Below are positions 40,689-49,015 of a DNA stretch of 64,000 bases, piece after piece (positions within the stretch are counted from its first letter, which is position 1; each line of letters starts with the position of its first letter). Both the position numbers and the translations under genes were made by a program. The notes under the pieces are model-generated. The model made no database searches. It was not told the origin of the DNA and worked only from the letters and a program-made list of their open reading frames with translations. The stretch spans positions 45,196 through 109,195 of the forward strand of contig JAJEGS010000029.1 of NCBI GenBank assembly GCA_022819745.1, written 5' to 3'. The stretch comes from Candidatus Latescibacterota bacterium (GTDB lineage Bacteria; Latescibacterota; UBA2968; UBA8231).

Positions 40689-41912
40689 TCAATCCGCCAA
40701 ATCGAGAATCGTCTCGTCGTCAATGTCCAACAGGCGGCCTACTTCGAGCAGTCGCCCCTGCGAAATTTCTCCGCGCCACCATGCTTCTAGGGCCAGCGAC
40801 AGAACCTGCCAATCCAATTCGTGGTCCCAGTGTTCCTCGTCTTCGGAATCTTCTACATCCGAAGAGGCTTTTACAGTACGGAGGTAGTGCTTGGCCTCTT
40901 CGGTCTGGTCGAGAAGCGCTTCGGCTTGTTCTTGGCTGACGAGATTCAAGCCGCGCAGCCGCCAAACCGCCGCTGCATAGCTTACCTCAAAGTGCCAAGC
41001 CAAAAGCGCCACGTCTGCATAAGTCACATTCTGTGAGCGCGCCGGGCTGCGCAACTGACCTTGGATTCCTTCTTCAGTGACGGCATCCATCGCTGCTTCC
41101 TCGCGGCGAGTACCCCTCCCTTTGCCCAAGTTGTGCAGAAAATCTCGCACGCCCTCTTCGGGCATAAGGAAGGCGGCGGCAAAGGCATTGGCCCGCTGTT
41201 CGGTTCGCGTCTTGGCGTTGTGGGCACTCGTAACAGTGGCCGGCTCATCGCGGTCCATAAGCGCGTGACCGTGTTCGTGGGCAAACGAAAATCGCCGCCG
41301 CACCGGCGCTTGAGTGAGGTTGGCCAAAATCGCCATCCCGAAGTCTGGACTGCTCAGAAAGAGACCAGAGATTTCATTGGGCAACGGCAAAGCGGCCGTC
41401 CAGATATTCTGGTGAGCCAAGGTCTCAGGCACTTTGACGGGTGCTTGGCCCAAGTCGAGACGCCGACGCTCTTGCTCGGCCACAAGTTGACCTTGGGCAA
41501 TGGCCTGTCCCACTGATCGCGGGGTCGGCAGTTCGTAACGCGGGAGGGAGACAGCAGCCCTATCGCCCGTTAGGCGTCTCAGCGATGCCCCTTCTCGGAG
41601 CAAGCGCAGACAACGCCGAGCTTGTTTTTGGACGACCTCACTTTGCAGACCCGGCTCGGCGCGAAAAAGCGCAACGACGGGATCTTCCTGTTCGATCGGG
41701 CTGTTCGGATTGACGAACCATTCGACTGGCCGACCGTACAGGTCAGCGAGACGAGTCAGCTCAAGCGTGGAGACCTGCCGCTGGCCGGATTCCATGAGGC
41801 TGATGGCGGATCGCTGTAGGCCGAGTGCTGCACCGGCGGCTTCCTGCGTGATCTGTCGGCTTTCGCGTGCCCATCGCAGTCGTTGCCCGATCTCTTCGAG
41901 GGTAATGAGCAT
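40689..41912 (-). CDS. HTH (XRE) - ImmA/IrrE metallopeptidase fusion regulator
   Basis: A 407-residue protein. Residues 5-60 are an XRE helix-turn-helix (QRLRWARESRQITQEAAGAALGL and ISLMESGQRQVSTLEL). The middle is an ImmA/IrrE (COG2856) zinc protease with HEHGH at residues 212-216 (FAHEHGHALMD). The C-terminal third is acidic and unrecognised. GGAGG precedes the ATG, and a TTGACA/TATAAC promoter lies just upstream. It is the first gene of the run that ends with the CBASS E2-like gene. Separate HTH/ImmA-type pairs (CapH/CapP) regulate some CBASS operons, so a control role here is an analogy. PIN/ImmA pairs also act as toxin-antitoxin modules. Confidence 0.85.
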   Translation of the reverse strand: MLITLEEIGQRLRWARESRQITQEAAGAALGLQRSAISLMESGQRQVSTLELTRLADLYGRPVEWFVNPNSPIEQEDPVVALFRAEPGLQSEVVQKQARRCLRLLREGASLRRLTGDRAAVSLPRYELPTPRSVGQAIAQGQLVAEQERRRLDLGQAPVKVPETLAHQNIWTAALPLPNEISGLFLSSPDFGMAILANLTQAPVRRRFSFAHEHGHALMDRDEPATVTSAHNAKTRTEQRANAFAAAFLMPEEGVRDFLHNLGKGRGTRREEAAMDAVTEEGIQGQLRSPARSQNVTYADVALLAWHFEVSYAAAVWRLRGLNLVSQEQAEALLDQTEEAKHYLRTVKASSDVEDSEDEEHWDHELDWQVLSLALEAWWRGEISQGRLLEVGRLLDIDDETILDLAD

Positions 41913-41945
41913 GGTGCACCTCCGAGTTGGTTAGGGTCTAAATAA

Positions 41946-41972
41946 GTTATAATATCGGACGCTATTTGTCAA
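41946..41972 (-). promoter_or_regulatory. Candidate sigma-70 promoter of the HTH-ImmA/PIN/CBASS operon
   Basis: On the minus strand TTGACA (41972-41967) is followed after 15 bases by TATAAC (41951-41946). The spacing is short by two bases but both hexamers are good. The predicted start would lie close to the GGAGG site of the ImmA gene. Confidence 0.5.
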
Positions 41973-42099
41973 AAAATGGTTTATATAGTGCGGATATAGA
42001 AACAAAATCTGCATGGAATAAGAGCGCGACATTTACATTTATCGGAATCGCTTGTCTTGAAGCGTTTAAACTTCGTGAAAGAGCCTGCGCCCACCGCAC

Positions 42100-43275
42100 T
42101 CAATGGTGAAAAAGCCGCACCCCCGAATTAATCATCAACATTCCGTATTCGTCTGCCGCCTCAATTACCAGATCATCTCGCGTTGACCCGCCGGCTTGGA
42201 CTAAGTACTCCACGCCTGAACGCTGCGCCCGGTCGATGTTGTCGCGGAAGGGGAAGAAGGCGTCTGAACTCAGTGCCACGCCCTTGAGATGATCCAGCCA
42301 TTCCCGCTTTTCCTCGGCGCTGAGCCGTTCTGGGACCTCGCGGAAGTTAGCTTCCCAAGCCCGGAGTTCGGCCGGGGTGACGTCGTCTTGCAGATAGATG
42401 TCGATGGCGTTGATTTTTTCCGGGCGCTTGAGGCCCTTGGCGAATTTCATGCCTAAGACTTTGGGGTGCAGGCGCAGGTACCAGTTGTCGGCCTTGGCAC
42501 AGGCTAAGCGCACGCAGTGGACGCGCGACTGCTGGCCGGCACCAGTGCCGATGACTTGGCCGTCGCGAGCTAGGCACACTGAATTGGATTGGGTGTACTT
42601 GAGGGCGATGGTCGCCACTGTTAGATCGCGGCGGGCACTGGCTGGCAAGTCCTTGCGGGCCGTGACGATGTTGTGGAAAAAGGCGTCGTCGGGGATGAAG
42701 TCATTGCGTTGCTGCGCGAGTTGGACGCCGAATATCTCGCGTTGCTCGGTCGCGGCAGGTGCGTAATCCGGATCGATTTGCAGGATGCGGTACTGGCCGC
42801 CCTTTTTCTTTTTTAAGATCTCTAAAGCCTCTGGCTCGTAGCCGGGGGCGATGATCCCGTCGGAGACTTCGACGCGGATGAGATCGGCTGTGGAGAAATC
42901 GACCACGTCGCTGAGGGCGATCCAGTCGCCAAAGGAGGCGAGGCGGTCGGCACCGCGCGCGCGGGCATAGGCCGTGGCCAGTGGGCTGAGGTCGCGGTCG
43001 GCGACGAAGTAGGATGCGCTCAGGGTCTCGTCGAGCGGTGCGGCGATGGCAGCACCGGCCGGAGAGACGTGTTTGAACGAAGCGGCAGCCGGCAGGCCGA
43101 GGGCATGTTTGAGATCGCGGACGAGCTGCCAAGCGTTGAGCGCATCCATGAGGTTGATGTAGCTGGGAGCGTCGTTGAGCGGCTCGATGGGCAGGTCGCG
43201 GCCATCGGCCATAGAGCAGCGGGCTCCTGCTTGGTGGGGGTTGCATCCGTAGCGCATGTCAATTGTAGCGGGCAT
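42100..43275 (-). CDS. AICAR transformylase-type protein lacking the IMP cyclohydrolase domain
   Basis: A 391-residue protein matching the C-terminal AICAR formyltransferase half of Pur[57 protein letters not shown], and [13 protein letters not shown]. These hold the Lys/His pair (KHVSPAGAA and the YTQSN region) that binds AICAR and formyl-tetrahydrofolate. The N-terminal inosinicase (MGS-like) domain is absent, so IMP closure must come from another protein. GAGGAGG precedes the ATG. It is divergent from the dapA-like gene. A stand-alone family of this kind occurs in several phyla. Confidence 0.85.
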   Translation of the reverse strand: MPATIDMRYGCNPHQAGARCSMADGRDLPIEPLNDAPSYINLMDALNAWQLVRDLKHALGLPAAASFKHVSPAGAAIAAPLDETLSASYFVADRDLSPLATAYARARGADRLASFGDWIALSDVVDFSTADLIRVEVSDGIIAPGYEPEALEILKKKKGGQYRILQIDPDYAPAATEQREIFGVQLAQQRNDFIPDDAFFHNIVTARKDLPASARRDLTVATIALKYTQSNSVCLARDGQVIGTGAGQQSRVHCVRLACAKADNWYLRLHPKVLGMKFAKGLKRPEKINAIDIYLQDDVTPAELRAWEANFREVPERLSAEEKREWLDHLKGVALSSDAFFPFRDNIDRAQRSGVEYLVQAGGSTRDDLVIEAADEYGMLMINSGVRLFHH

Positions 43276-43396
43276 AGCTCCTCCTCGATGAGACTATTTG
43301 CAAAAGTTGGGGCGGCGTATTATGTTCGGCAATCGCGGTAAAAAGACAATCGCCAATCAACCCATTTTTGACAAGCCAAGGCGAGGTAAATCGGCC

Positions 43397-44434
43397 ATGT
43401 TCAAAGGTTGTAGTACAGCCCTAGTAACGCCCATGAGCGCAGACGGCAGCATTGACTACGGCGGCTTGGAGCAACTCGTAGAATTCCAAATCGCCAATAA
43501 TATCCAAGCGGTACTCGCCGTCGGCACGACCGGCGAAAGCCCGACCCTGCTATGGGAGGAGCACAATGAAGTCATTGATCGCACGGTTGCGTTGGCCAAG
43601 GGACGCACTCTGTCGATTGCTGGCACGGGCAGCAACTCCACCAAGGAGACCATGGAGGGCAGCGAGCACGCCGCCCACATTGGCGCAGACGCCGTGCTGC
43701 TGGTCGATCCCTACTACAATGGGCCCAGCTCCTTGGAGATCCGCCGCGAATACGTCGAGCCGGTGGCGCGGGCCTTTCCCGAGGTGCAGGTCATTCCCTA
43801 CATCATCCCCGGGCGCACTGGCTGCATGATGCAGGTGGAAGATTTGGCCATCCTCGCCCACCAGTATCCCAACGTGGCCCAAGTCAAAGAGGCGACCGGC
43901 GACTTGGACAACATGGCCAAGACGCGCCGGCTCTGTGGCGACGATTTTACCATCCTCTCGGGCGATGACGACAAGACCGTGCCGATGATGAAGAGCGAGG
44001 ATATCCGGGCCGCTGGCGTGATCTCGGTGATGTCCAACGTCATTCCGGGGCCCATCCAGCGGCTCACCGAGTTGCTCAACGCCGGTCAGGAGGACGAAGC
44101 CGATAGTTTGGCTGAGAAGCTGGCCCCGCTTTTTGGCATCGTCGGCGTTGCGACCACTGAGCAGAGTGCTTATGGCCCGGTCGAGTGCAAGGCGCGCAAT
44201 CCGGTGCCGATTAAGACGCTGATGAATATCCTCGGCATGCCGGCCGGGCCAGTGCGGCAACCGCTGGGCAAGATGACGCACGCGGGTGTGCAAGTGGTGC
44301 TGGATGCTGCGCGCCAAGTACACGCCAACGACCCAACGGCTTTTGCGCCGGTCGCCGAGTTTTTCGGGGTGGATGTGGAAGCGCGTCTGCACGACGACTC
44401 GCTGGTCGAGCGCGCAGTGTATCCATCGTATTAA
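43397..44434 (+). CDS. dapA: Dihydrodipicolinate synthase family protein
   Basis: A 345-residue (beta/alpha)8 aldolase of the DapA family. The Thr pair is in AVGTTGESPTL, PYYNGP follows, the catalytic Lys in QVKEATGDL, and the Tyr/Arg pair in PYIIPGRTG. With dapB next to it, the reaction is probably condensation of aspartate semialdehyde with pyruvate for lysine/diaminopimelate synthesis. It is about 50 residues longer than usual at the C terminus, so a related aldolase activity is possible. The ATG at 43397 has GAGG ten bases upstream; an ATG further left is unconserved. Confidence 0.85.
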   Translation: MFKGCSTALVTPMSADGSIDYGGLEQLVEFQIANNIQAVLAVGTTGESPTLLWEEHNEVIDRTVALAKGRTLSIAGTGSNSTKETMEGSEHAAHIGADAVLLVDPYYNGPSSLEIRREYVEPVARAFPEVQVIPYIIPGRTGCMMQVEDLAILAHQYPNVAQVKEATGDLDNMAKTRRLCGDDFTILSGDDDKTVPMMKSEDIRAAGVISVMSNVIPGPIQRLTELLNAGQEDEADSLAEKLAPLFGIVGVATTEQSAYGPVECKARNPVPIKTLMNILGMPAGPVRQPLGKMTHAGVQVVLDAARQVHANDPTAFAPVAEFFGVDVEARLHDDSLVERAVYPSY

Positions 44435-44448
44435 TCGAGGCTAGAGCG

Positions 44449-45252
44449 ATGACTAAAATCGTAATCTGCGGGGTGGCTGGACGCATGGGCCAGAGGCTGG
44501 CTCACTTGATTTTGACGGCGGGTGATTTGGAGTTGTGCGGCGGTAAGGAGCGCCCGGACCACGAGGCCGTGGGGCGCGACATCGGCGAAGTCGTTGGTGC
44601 GCGGCATCTTGGCTTAACGGTCAGCGATACGCTGTCGGGCATCGTCGAACCCGACCAAGTAGTAGTCTGTTTTACGACCCCGGAGGCGACCCTCGAAGAC
44701 GCGGCCCTTTGCGCGGTGCGCGGGGTGCCCATGGTGGTGGGGACTACGGGGTTTACCCCGGAGCAACTCGCGGAATTCGAGCGGACGGTAGCGGACATTA
44801 CCTGCGTGTTTGCGTCGAATTTCAGCACGGCCATGAACGTGCTCTTCAAGCTGGTCGAAGAAGCGGCGCGGATCCTGGGCGACGACTACGATGTGGAAGT
44901 CATTGAGGCGCATCACCGGCACAAGGTCGATGCGCCCTCTGGGTCGGCGCTGACGCTGGCCGAGCGGGCCGCGGCCGGATTGGGCCGCAACTTGCGCGAG
45001 GTAGCTGTACACGGGCGGTCGGGCGTGGTCGGCGAACGCTCGCGCCAAGAGATTGGCATGCACGCGATCCGCGGCGGCGACTTGGCGGGCGAACACTCGG
45101 TGCTCTTCGCGGCTCCGGGCGAGTGCCTCGAATTACAGCATCGCGCTACGAGCCGCGATTCCTTTGCTTTGGGCGCGCTGCGCGCTGCGCGCTTTGCCGC
45201 GCAGGCCGAACCGGGGATGTACTCGATGGGAGATGTGTTGGGGCTGGGTTGA
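44449..45252 (+). CDS. dapB: 4-hydroxy-tetrahydrodipicolinate reductase
   Basis: DapB, 267 residues, reduces the DapA product with NAD(P)H. The Rossmann motif is VICGVAGRMGQ at the N terminus, then DQVVVCFTTPEATLE, the GTTGF loop, FASNFSTAMNVLF, and the substrate motif EAHHRHKVDAPSGSAL with the catalytic His/Lys. It follows dapA by 14 bases and shares its operon. The length is normal. Confidence 0.93.
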   Translation: MTKIVICGVAGRMGQRLAHLILTAGDLELCGGKERPDHEAVGRDIGEVVGARHLGLTVSDTLSGIVEPDQVVVCFTTPEATLEDAALCAVRGVPMVVGTTGFTPEQLAEFERTVADITCVFASNFSTAMNVLFKLVEEAARILGDDYDVEVIEAHHRHKVDAPSGSALTLAERAAAGLGRNLREVAVHGRSGVVGERSRQEIGMHAIRGGDLAGEHSVLFAAPGECLELQHRATSRDSFALGALRAARFAAQAEPGMYSMGDVLGLG

Positions 45253-45256
45253 TCGC

Positions 45257-46024
45257 TCAGCGCTTGGGGCGGAGGAGGTGCTGCGGCGTCGGCCACAGGG
45301 TCTGGAGCTTGTCGCGCAGCCGCGCGGCTTCCTCAAAGTTTTCCGATTCTACGGCCACCTTTAGATCGCGCTCTAATTGTTCGCGCTCGGACAACGGGCG
45401 CTCCTGCTCCAATTCCTCGTACCATTCGCGCAAAAAGGAAATCTCGGGCAAATCCTCTTCTAGCTCGGATTCCCATTCTTCGACAAAGCTCTCGATGTGG
45501 GCAATGCCGTCTTCCACGGCGCGCATGGCCGTTGGATAATCGTCGCTTCGCAGGGCTAGCATGGCGTACGCCCGGGTCTGCATCATAATCGCGTGGGGGT
45601 AGTACTGCTCAAAGTACCAGCGGATCTCGTCGTTGGGCGCGCACTGATCGACCAATTCAAAAATCTGCAGGGTGTGCTCGGTATCGGCGACGACCCCTTC
45701 GTAGTCTTCTAAGTTGAACAGACTTAAATAGCGGTGGTAGTACTGCCATGCCTCTTGGAAGAGTTCTTCGCACTCGTCCTCGTTTAGCGCGAAACTTTCC
45801 GGGGTCTTGCGCGATTCGATGAGGTCCTGGTAGTAGTCGAGCAGTGAGGGGCAGCCGTGCGGTTGTTGGCCGTCGGGACGGCCATCCAATTCGAGCTGAA
45901 GAAGCCCCATGTCGATGCGGATCTGAAGTTTTTCTTCGCCCTTGCTGGTGCGGATGCGCCGGGCGAGGAATTCGTCGGGCTTGAATTCCCAACCGTTGAG
46001 CAAGTCGCCGATATCGTAATTCAT
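45257..46024 (-). CDS. UVR-motif protein of unknown function
   Basis: A 255-residue acidic protein. The C-terminal stretch LERDLKVAVESENFEEAARLRDKLQTL is a UVR (UvrB/UvrC-type) helical hairpin, which usually binds protein partners such as McsA or UvrC. The N terminus (GDLLNGWEFKPDEFLARRI, then IDMGLLQLELDGRPDGQ) and the central helical part (YHRYLSLFNLEDYEGVVADTEH) look like a TPR-type array. Similar proteins are often annotated as UvrB/UvrC motif-containing. The ATG at 46024 begins at the conserved N terminus; the frame is open further but unconserved. Confidence 0.7.
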   Translation of the reverse strand: MNYDIGDLLNGWEFKPDEFLARRIRTSKGEEKLQIRIDMGLLQLELDGRPDGQQPHGCPSLLDYYQDLIESRKTPESFALNEDECEELFQEAWQYYHRYLSLFNLEDYEGVVADTEHTLQIFELVDQCAPNDEIRWYFEQYYPHAIMMQTRAYAMLALRSDDYPTAMRAVEDGIAHIESFVEEWESELEEDLPEISFLREWYEELEQERPLSEREQLERDLKVAVESENFEEAARLRDKLQTLWPTPQHLLRPKR

Positions 46025-46166
46025 GGGCGCGCTCTCTGAGAGAAAATAGAATGAAGAATCCCGGCCCCAAGGAGGCTGGGGGAGCACAATGGACAATATA
46101 GGGCAGAACCTAGCACTGCGCTACTAATCGGCGCATTTCTCGTCAAATTGCTTGCCCATACAAAAA

Positions 46167-46191
46167 AGCGCCGGGCTACAGGCCCCGCGCT
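46167..46191 (-). terminator. Terminator-like hairpin on the minus strand, in an AT-rich spacer
   Basis: Read leftward, AGCGCGGGGC and GCCCGGCGCT make a stem with one bulge, followed by T6. No minus-strand gene lies to the right, so it may end an unannotated leftward transcript or be a leader attenuator of the UVR-motif gene. The surrounding spacer (46097-46360) is very AT-rich (TATAATATATAATATA at about 46201-46217) and otherwise holds nothing recognisable. Confidence 0.45.
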
Positions 46192-46360
46192 CATCGTAAC
46201 ATATAATATATAATATACGAAAAAAGAAAGAATATGTCAAAAAATTTTATTTAAGTAGAATATAAATAATAAGTTAGAACAAATTTTTATTGACAGAATA
46301 TACCGCCTGATTTACCTTAAGACCGCCCCCAATTCCAATTCATTCCACACAGGAGGACCG

Positions 46361-47128
46361 ATGTCCCAGCACGAGAACGATGCTCTGCAAGTGCAGGGCG
46401 ACCGGGTGGTGCTAGGGGAGTGGTCGGGCGATATGGAAGAATTGATCGCCAAGAATGTCGAATTGCGCCAGATGCTGCGCGAAGGGCGCGCCGACGAGGC
46501 CCGCGCGCTGCTCAAGAAGCAGGCCGTGGAGGAACAAGCCGCGCTGGTGGCTATAGACGAAAACCCCGAGGAGGTGCTCTCGCTGACCGGTATGGACGCC
46601 CAAGGCCGTCCGGGGTACTTGCCCGCTGTCGTCGATAAGCTGCCGTCAGAGGTTATCGCCGAGTTGGTCGCCCCCGGCGAGTACAAGCTGGCGAGGTTTA
46701 ACACCGCGCTGTTGCAAACTATGTCGGCGGAGTCGTTTGCGCGCGCGGTAGAAGACACGCTCGATCCGGTTTACTACCACGGCAACCGCACTAAGGTGTC
46801 GTGGGAATGGCTCGAAGCGGTCGCGGCGCTAGATGATCCCAGCAAGCGCGCCGCGCTCTTGTACAAGGTGGATCAGAGTCTGCTAGAGGACGCTTTTCTC
46901 GACAAGGTCGATAGCATCGACATGCACGCCCAAGTCAGCGCCCTAGATGATGTGGGTACAGTGTCGGCCTTCAGCCTGCTGTCGGAATCGGGCCAAGCGG
47001 TGATGCTGCCGCCGATCAACGACCCGGAGATCCGCGAGGTCATCTACGCCTTGCACCAAGCCGCGCCCGAGTTGCTGGCAAAGGTGCTGCGCGCCGCGTG
47101 GGAACGGGCCGGCGGAGGGACCTCATGA
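46361..47128 (+). CDS. Uncharacterised protein, first of a coupled pair
   Basis: A 255-residue, mostly helical acidic protein, not recognised with confidence. Leucine-rich pairs recur (LIAKNVELRQMLREGRADEARALLKKQAVEEQ, then LLSESGQAVMLPP). It may belong to a two-part family resembling DUF6178, a tentative link only. AGGAGG lies just before the ATG. It overlaps the following gene by four bases (ATGA), so the two likely form one complex. The spacer upstream contains an AT-rich promoter-like stretch. Confidence 0.55.
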   Translation: MSQHENDALQVQGDRVVLGEWSGDMEELIAKNVELRQMLREGRADEARALLKKQAVEEQAALVAIDENPEEVLSLTGMDAQGRPGYLPAVVDKLPSEVIAELVAPGEYKLARFNTALLQTMSAESFARAVEDTLDPVYYHGNRTKVSWEWLEAVAALDDPSKRAALLYKVDQSLLEDAFLDKVDSIDMHAQVSALDDVGTVSAFSLLSESGQAVMLPPINDPEIREVIYALHQAAPELLAKVLRAAWERAGGGTS

Positions 47129-48036
47129 GCCGGTTAGCGCGAGTCGATCTCAATCAAGTCCCGCTCGACCACAATAGTTTCATCGGTCAAGTGGTCGCTG
47201 CGGGTCTCGAATACGAGCAACTGCCGCCGCGCTTCATGGATTCGCTGCGGGCTTATCTGCGGATCTGCGGGTTGGGTTTTGCCCAGCGCAACCGCACTGG
47301 CATTGCCCTTGGCCGCGACCAGTTGCGCCAAGGTATGGAGCGGGGTTTGGCGTGCATGGACTTGGCACTGGAGGAGGTAAGCGGCGGTGATCTCAACGCG
47401 GCCGTCGCCAAGCTGGTCAGCGACCCGTTTGACGCGCTCTACAAGCAGGGTTGGGAGCGCGCTTTCCGGCGTTTGGAAAAGATGCGCGAGCAGGCCCGCG
47501 CCTTGGTCGGCTGTTCCGAGCTGGGCTTTTGGCCCGATCGGCAGCCCAAAGTCGCAGCTTTGGCAAAGCTCGTGCCCGAGACGTGGGCTGGCCCTAGCGC
47601 CATCGACCTGCGCGCCGATGGTCGAACGCTGCAAGAGCTAACCGGCATGGTGGCCTTTGTGCGCTCGTTGCCGCAGCCGTCGGTGGACGCTTTGCTTGAG
47701 CAGGTTGATGTGGATTTCGCTGGTGTGCTGCACCGCGTCATTTTGGCGTTGGCGTTGGGGCGCACCGAACTAGTGGCCAAAAAGGAGCATGTGTCGCGCT
47801 TTCACGCCGAGTGCTTTGACGCGGGTGGAATGCGCCCTCACGTGCGGCGGCAGGTGTTAGACCAGTTCGGCGGGCACTTGGAAGATACTGTGGCGGATGC
47901 AGACGTGCGGGTGTGGATTGCGGATGAGTTGGGCGCGGAAATTGAGGTGCTAGAACGGGCCGCGGACCGTGGTGACTTAGCGGCGTTTTTTTTGTCCCAT
48001 CCGGTGCCGCTTTTTTCGCTTGGGGAATTTGAGTAG
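47125..48036 (+). CDS. Uncharacterised protein, second of a coupled pair
   Basis: A 303-residue helical protein, unrecognised. It starts within the stop codon of the preceding gene (ATGA) and carries the segments QLPPRFMDSLRAYLRICGLG and LACMDLALEEVSGGDLNAAV. The C terminus is acidic with FFLSHPVPLFSL. There is no signal peptide or membrane segment. GGAGG lies close before the ATG. Its tight coupling to the previous gene suggests that they are split halves of one functional unit. Confidence 0.55.
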   Translation: MSRLARVDLNQVPLDHNSFIGQVVAAGLEYEQLPPRFMDSLRAYLRICGLGFAQRNRTGIALGRDQLRQGMERGLACMDLALEEVSGGDLNAAVAKLVSDPFDALYKQGWERAFRRLEKMREQARALVGCSELGFWPDRQPKVAALAKLVPETWAGPSAIDLRADGRTLQELTGMVAFVRSLPQPSVDALLEQVDVDFAGVLHRVILALALGRTELVAKKEHVSRFHAECFDAGGMRPHVRRQVLDQFGGHLEDTVADADVRVWIADELGAEIEVLERAADRGDLAAFFLSHPVPLFSLGEFE

Positions 48037-48094
48037 CTTTGCAAGCTCTTAGCTAACAGTTTTCCCATGCACTCCACACCTTCTGCGAGGTCTT

Positions 48095-49015
48095 ATGGCG
48101 CATCACGAATTCATTCCCACCCACTACCACAATACCATCGGTTGGCACGATCCCGTGCTGGAGATCGAGCCTGGGGATACCGTCTCGACGACCACGGTGG
48201 ATGCTCGCGGCTGGGACCAGCGCGGCGAGCGGGTCGCCGAGCGCGGGAACCCCATGACGGGCCCGTTCTATATCAAGGACGCTGAACTGGGCGACACCTT
48301 GGTGGTTCACTTCGACAAGCTCTATCCCAACCGCGATTGGGGCTGGACGAGTTGGGCCATCGCGCCCAATGTGCTGGACCCGGGTTTTACAACGGGGATT
48401 AAGGGCCAAGAACAGCCGCTGCGGTGGCCAATTGACCTAGCGGCCGGCACGACAACGCAGCCGGATGTGCTGCCGGGCGTGGTGCTGCCCCTCGATCCGA
48501 TGGTGGGCTGTTTTGGGGTGGCCCCGCCGCGCGGGCAGGCCATTTCCACGGCGACCTCTTCGACCCACGGCGGCAATATGGACTACCGGGGCTTTGTCAC
48601 CGGCGTGACCGTCTATCTGCCGGTCGAGGCTCCGGGGGCGCTCTTTCACTTAGGCGACGGGCACGCCATTCAGGGCGACGGCGAGATCGTCGGCACGGGC
48701 GTGGAAATTTCCTTTGACACGACATTTAGCGTGGATGTGATCAAAGGTAAGCAGATCGGCTGGCCCCGCGCTGAAAACGACACGCACATTCTCACAGTCG
48801 GCAATGCGCGTCCTTTAGACCAATGTGTGCAGCACGCCACTACCGAGTTGGTGAATTGGCTTACCGAGGACTATGGACTCTCTGAACTGAGCGCCCACGC
48901 GCTCTTGGGGCAGTGCGTGGAATACGATATGGGGAACGTGTACGACCCGGCCTATACGATGGTCTGCAAGGTCGCCAAGTCGCTACTTGCGGCCATAGGG
49001 GCCGAGCGCTCATAG
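48095..49015 (+). CDS. Acetamidase/formamidase family protein
   Basis: A 306-residue FmdA/AmdA family amidohydrolase, which releases ammonia from formamide or acetamide. Features are TIGWHDPVLEIEPGDTVSTTTVDA, GPFYIKDAELGDTLVVHFDKL, the SSTHGGNMDYRG loop and the FHLGDGHAIQGDGEIVGTGVE metal-site region. GAGG lies just before the ATG. The gene is convergent with the GlmU-like gene, overlapping by six bases. It may add to the nitrogen-scavenging capacity indicated by the urea locus, but it is not linked to it. Confidence 0.9.
   Translation: MAHHEFIPTHYHNTIGWHDPVLEIEPGDTVSTTTVDARGWDQRGERVAERGNPMTGPFYIKDAELGDTLVVHFDKLYPNRDWGWTSWAIAPNVLDPGFTTGIKGQEQPLRWPIDLAAGTTTQPDVLPGVVLPLDPMVGCFGVAPPRGQAISTATSSTHGGNMDYRGFVTGVTVYLPVEAPGALFHLGDGHAIQGDGEIVGTGVEISFDTTFSVDVIKGKQIGWPRAENDTHILTVGNARPLDQCVQHATTELVNWLTEDYGLSELSAHALLGQCVEYDMGNVYDPAYTMVCKVAKSLLAAIGAERS

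Noticed and set aside
40689..41912. Prophage repressor region
   Set aside because: XRE-ImmA proteins occur in phages, but there are no integrase, capsid, tail or lysis genes around; defence genes surround it.
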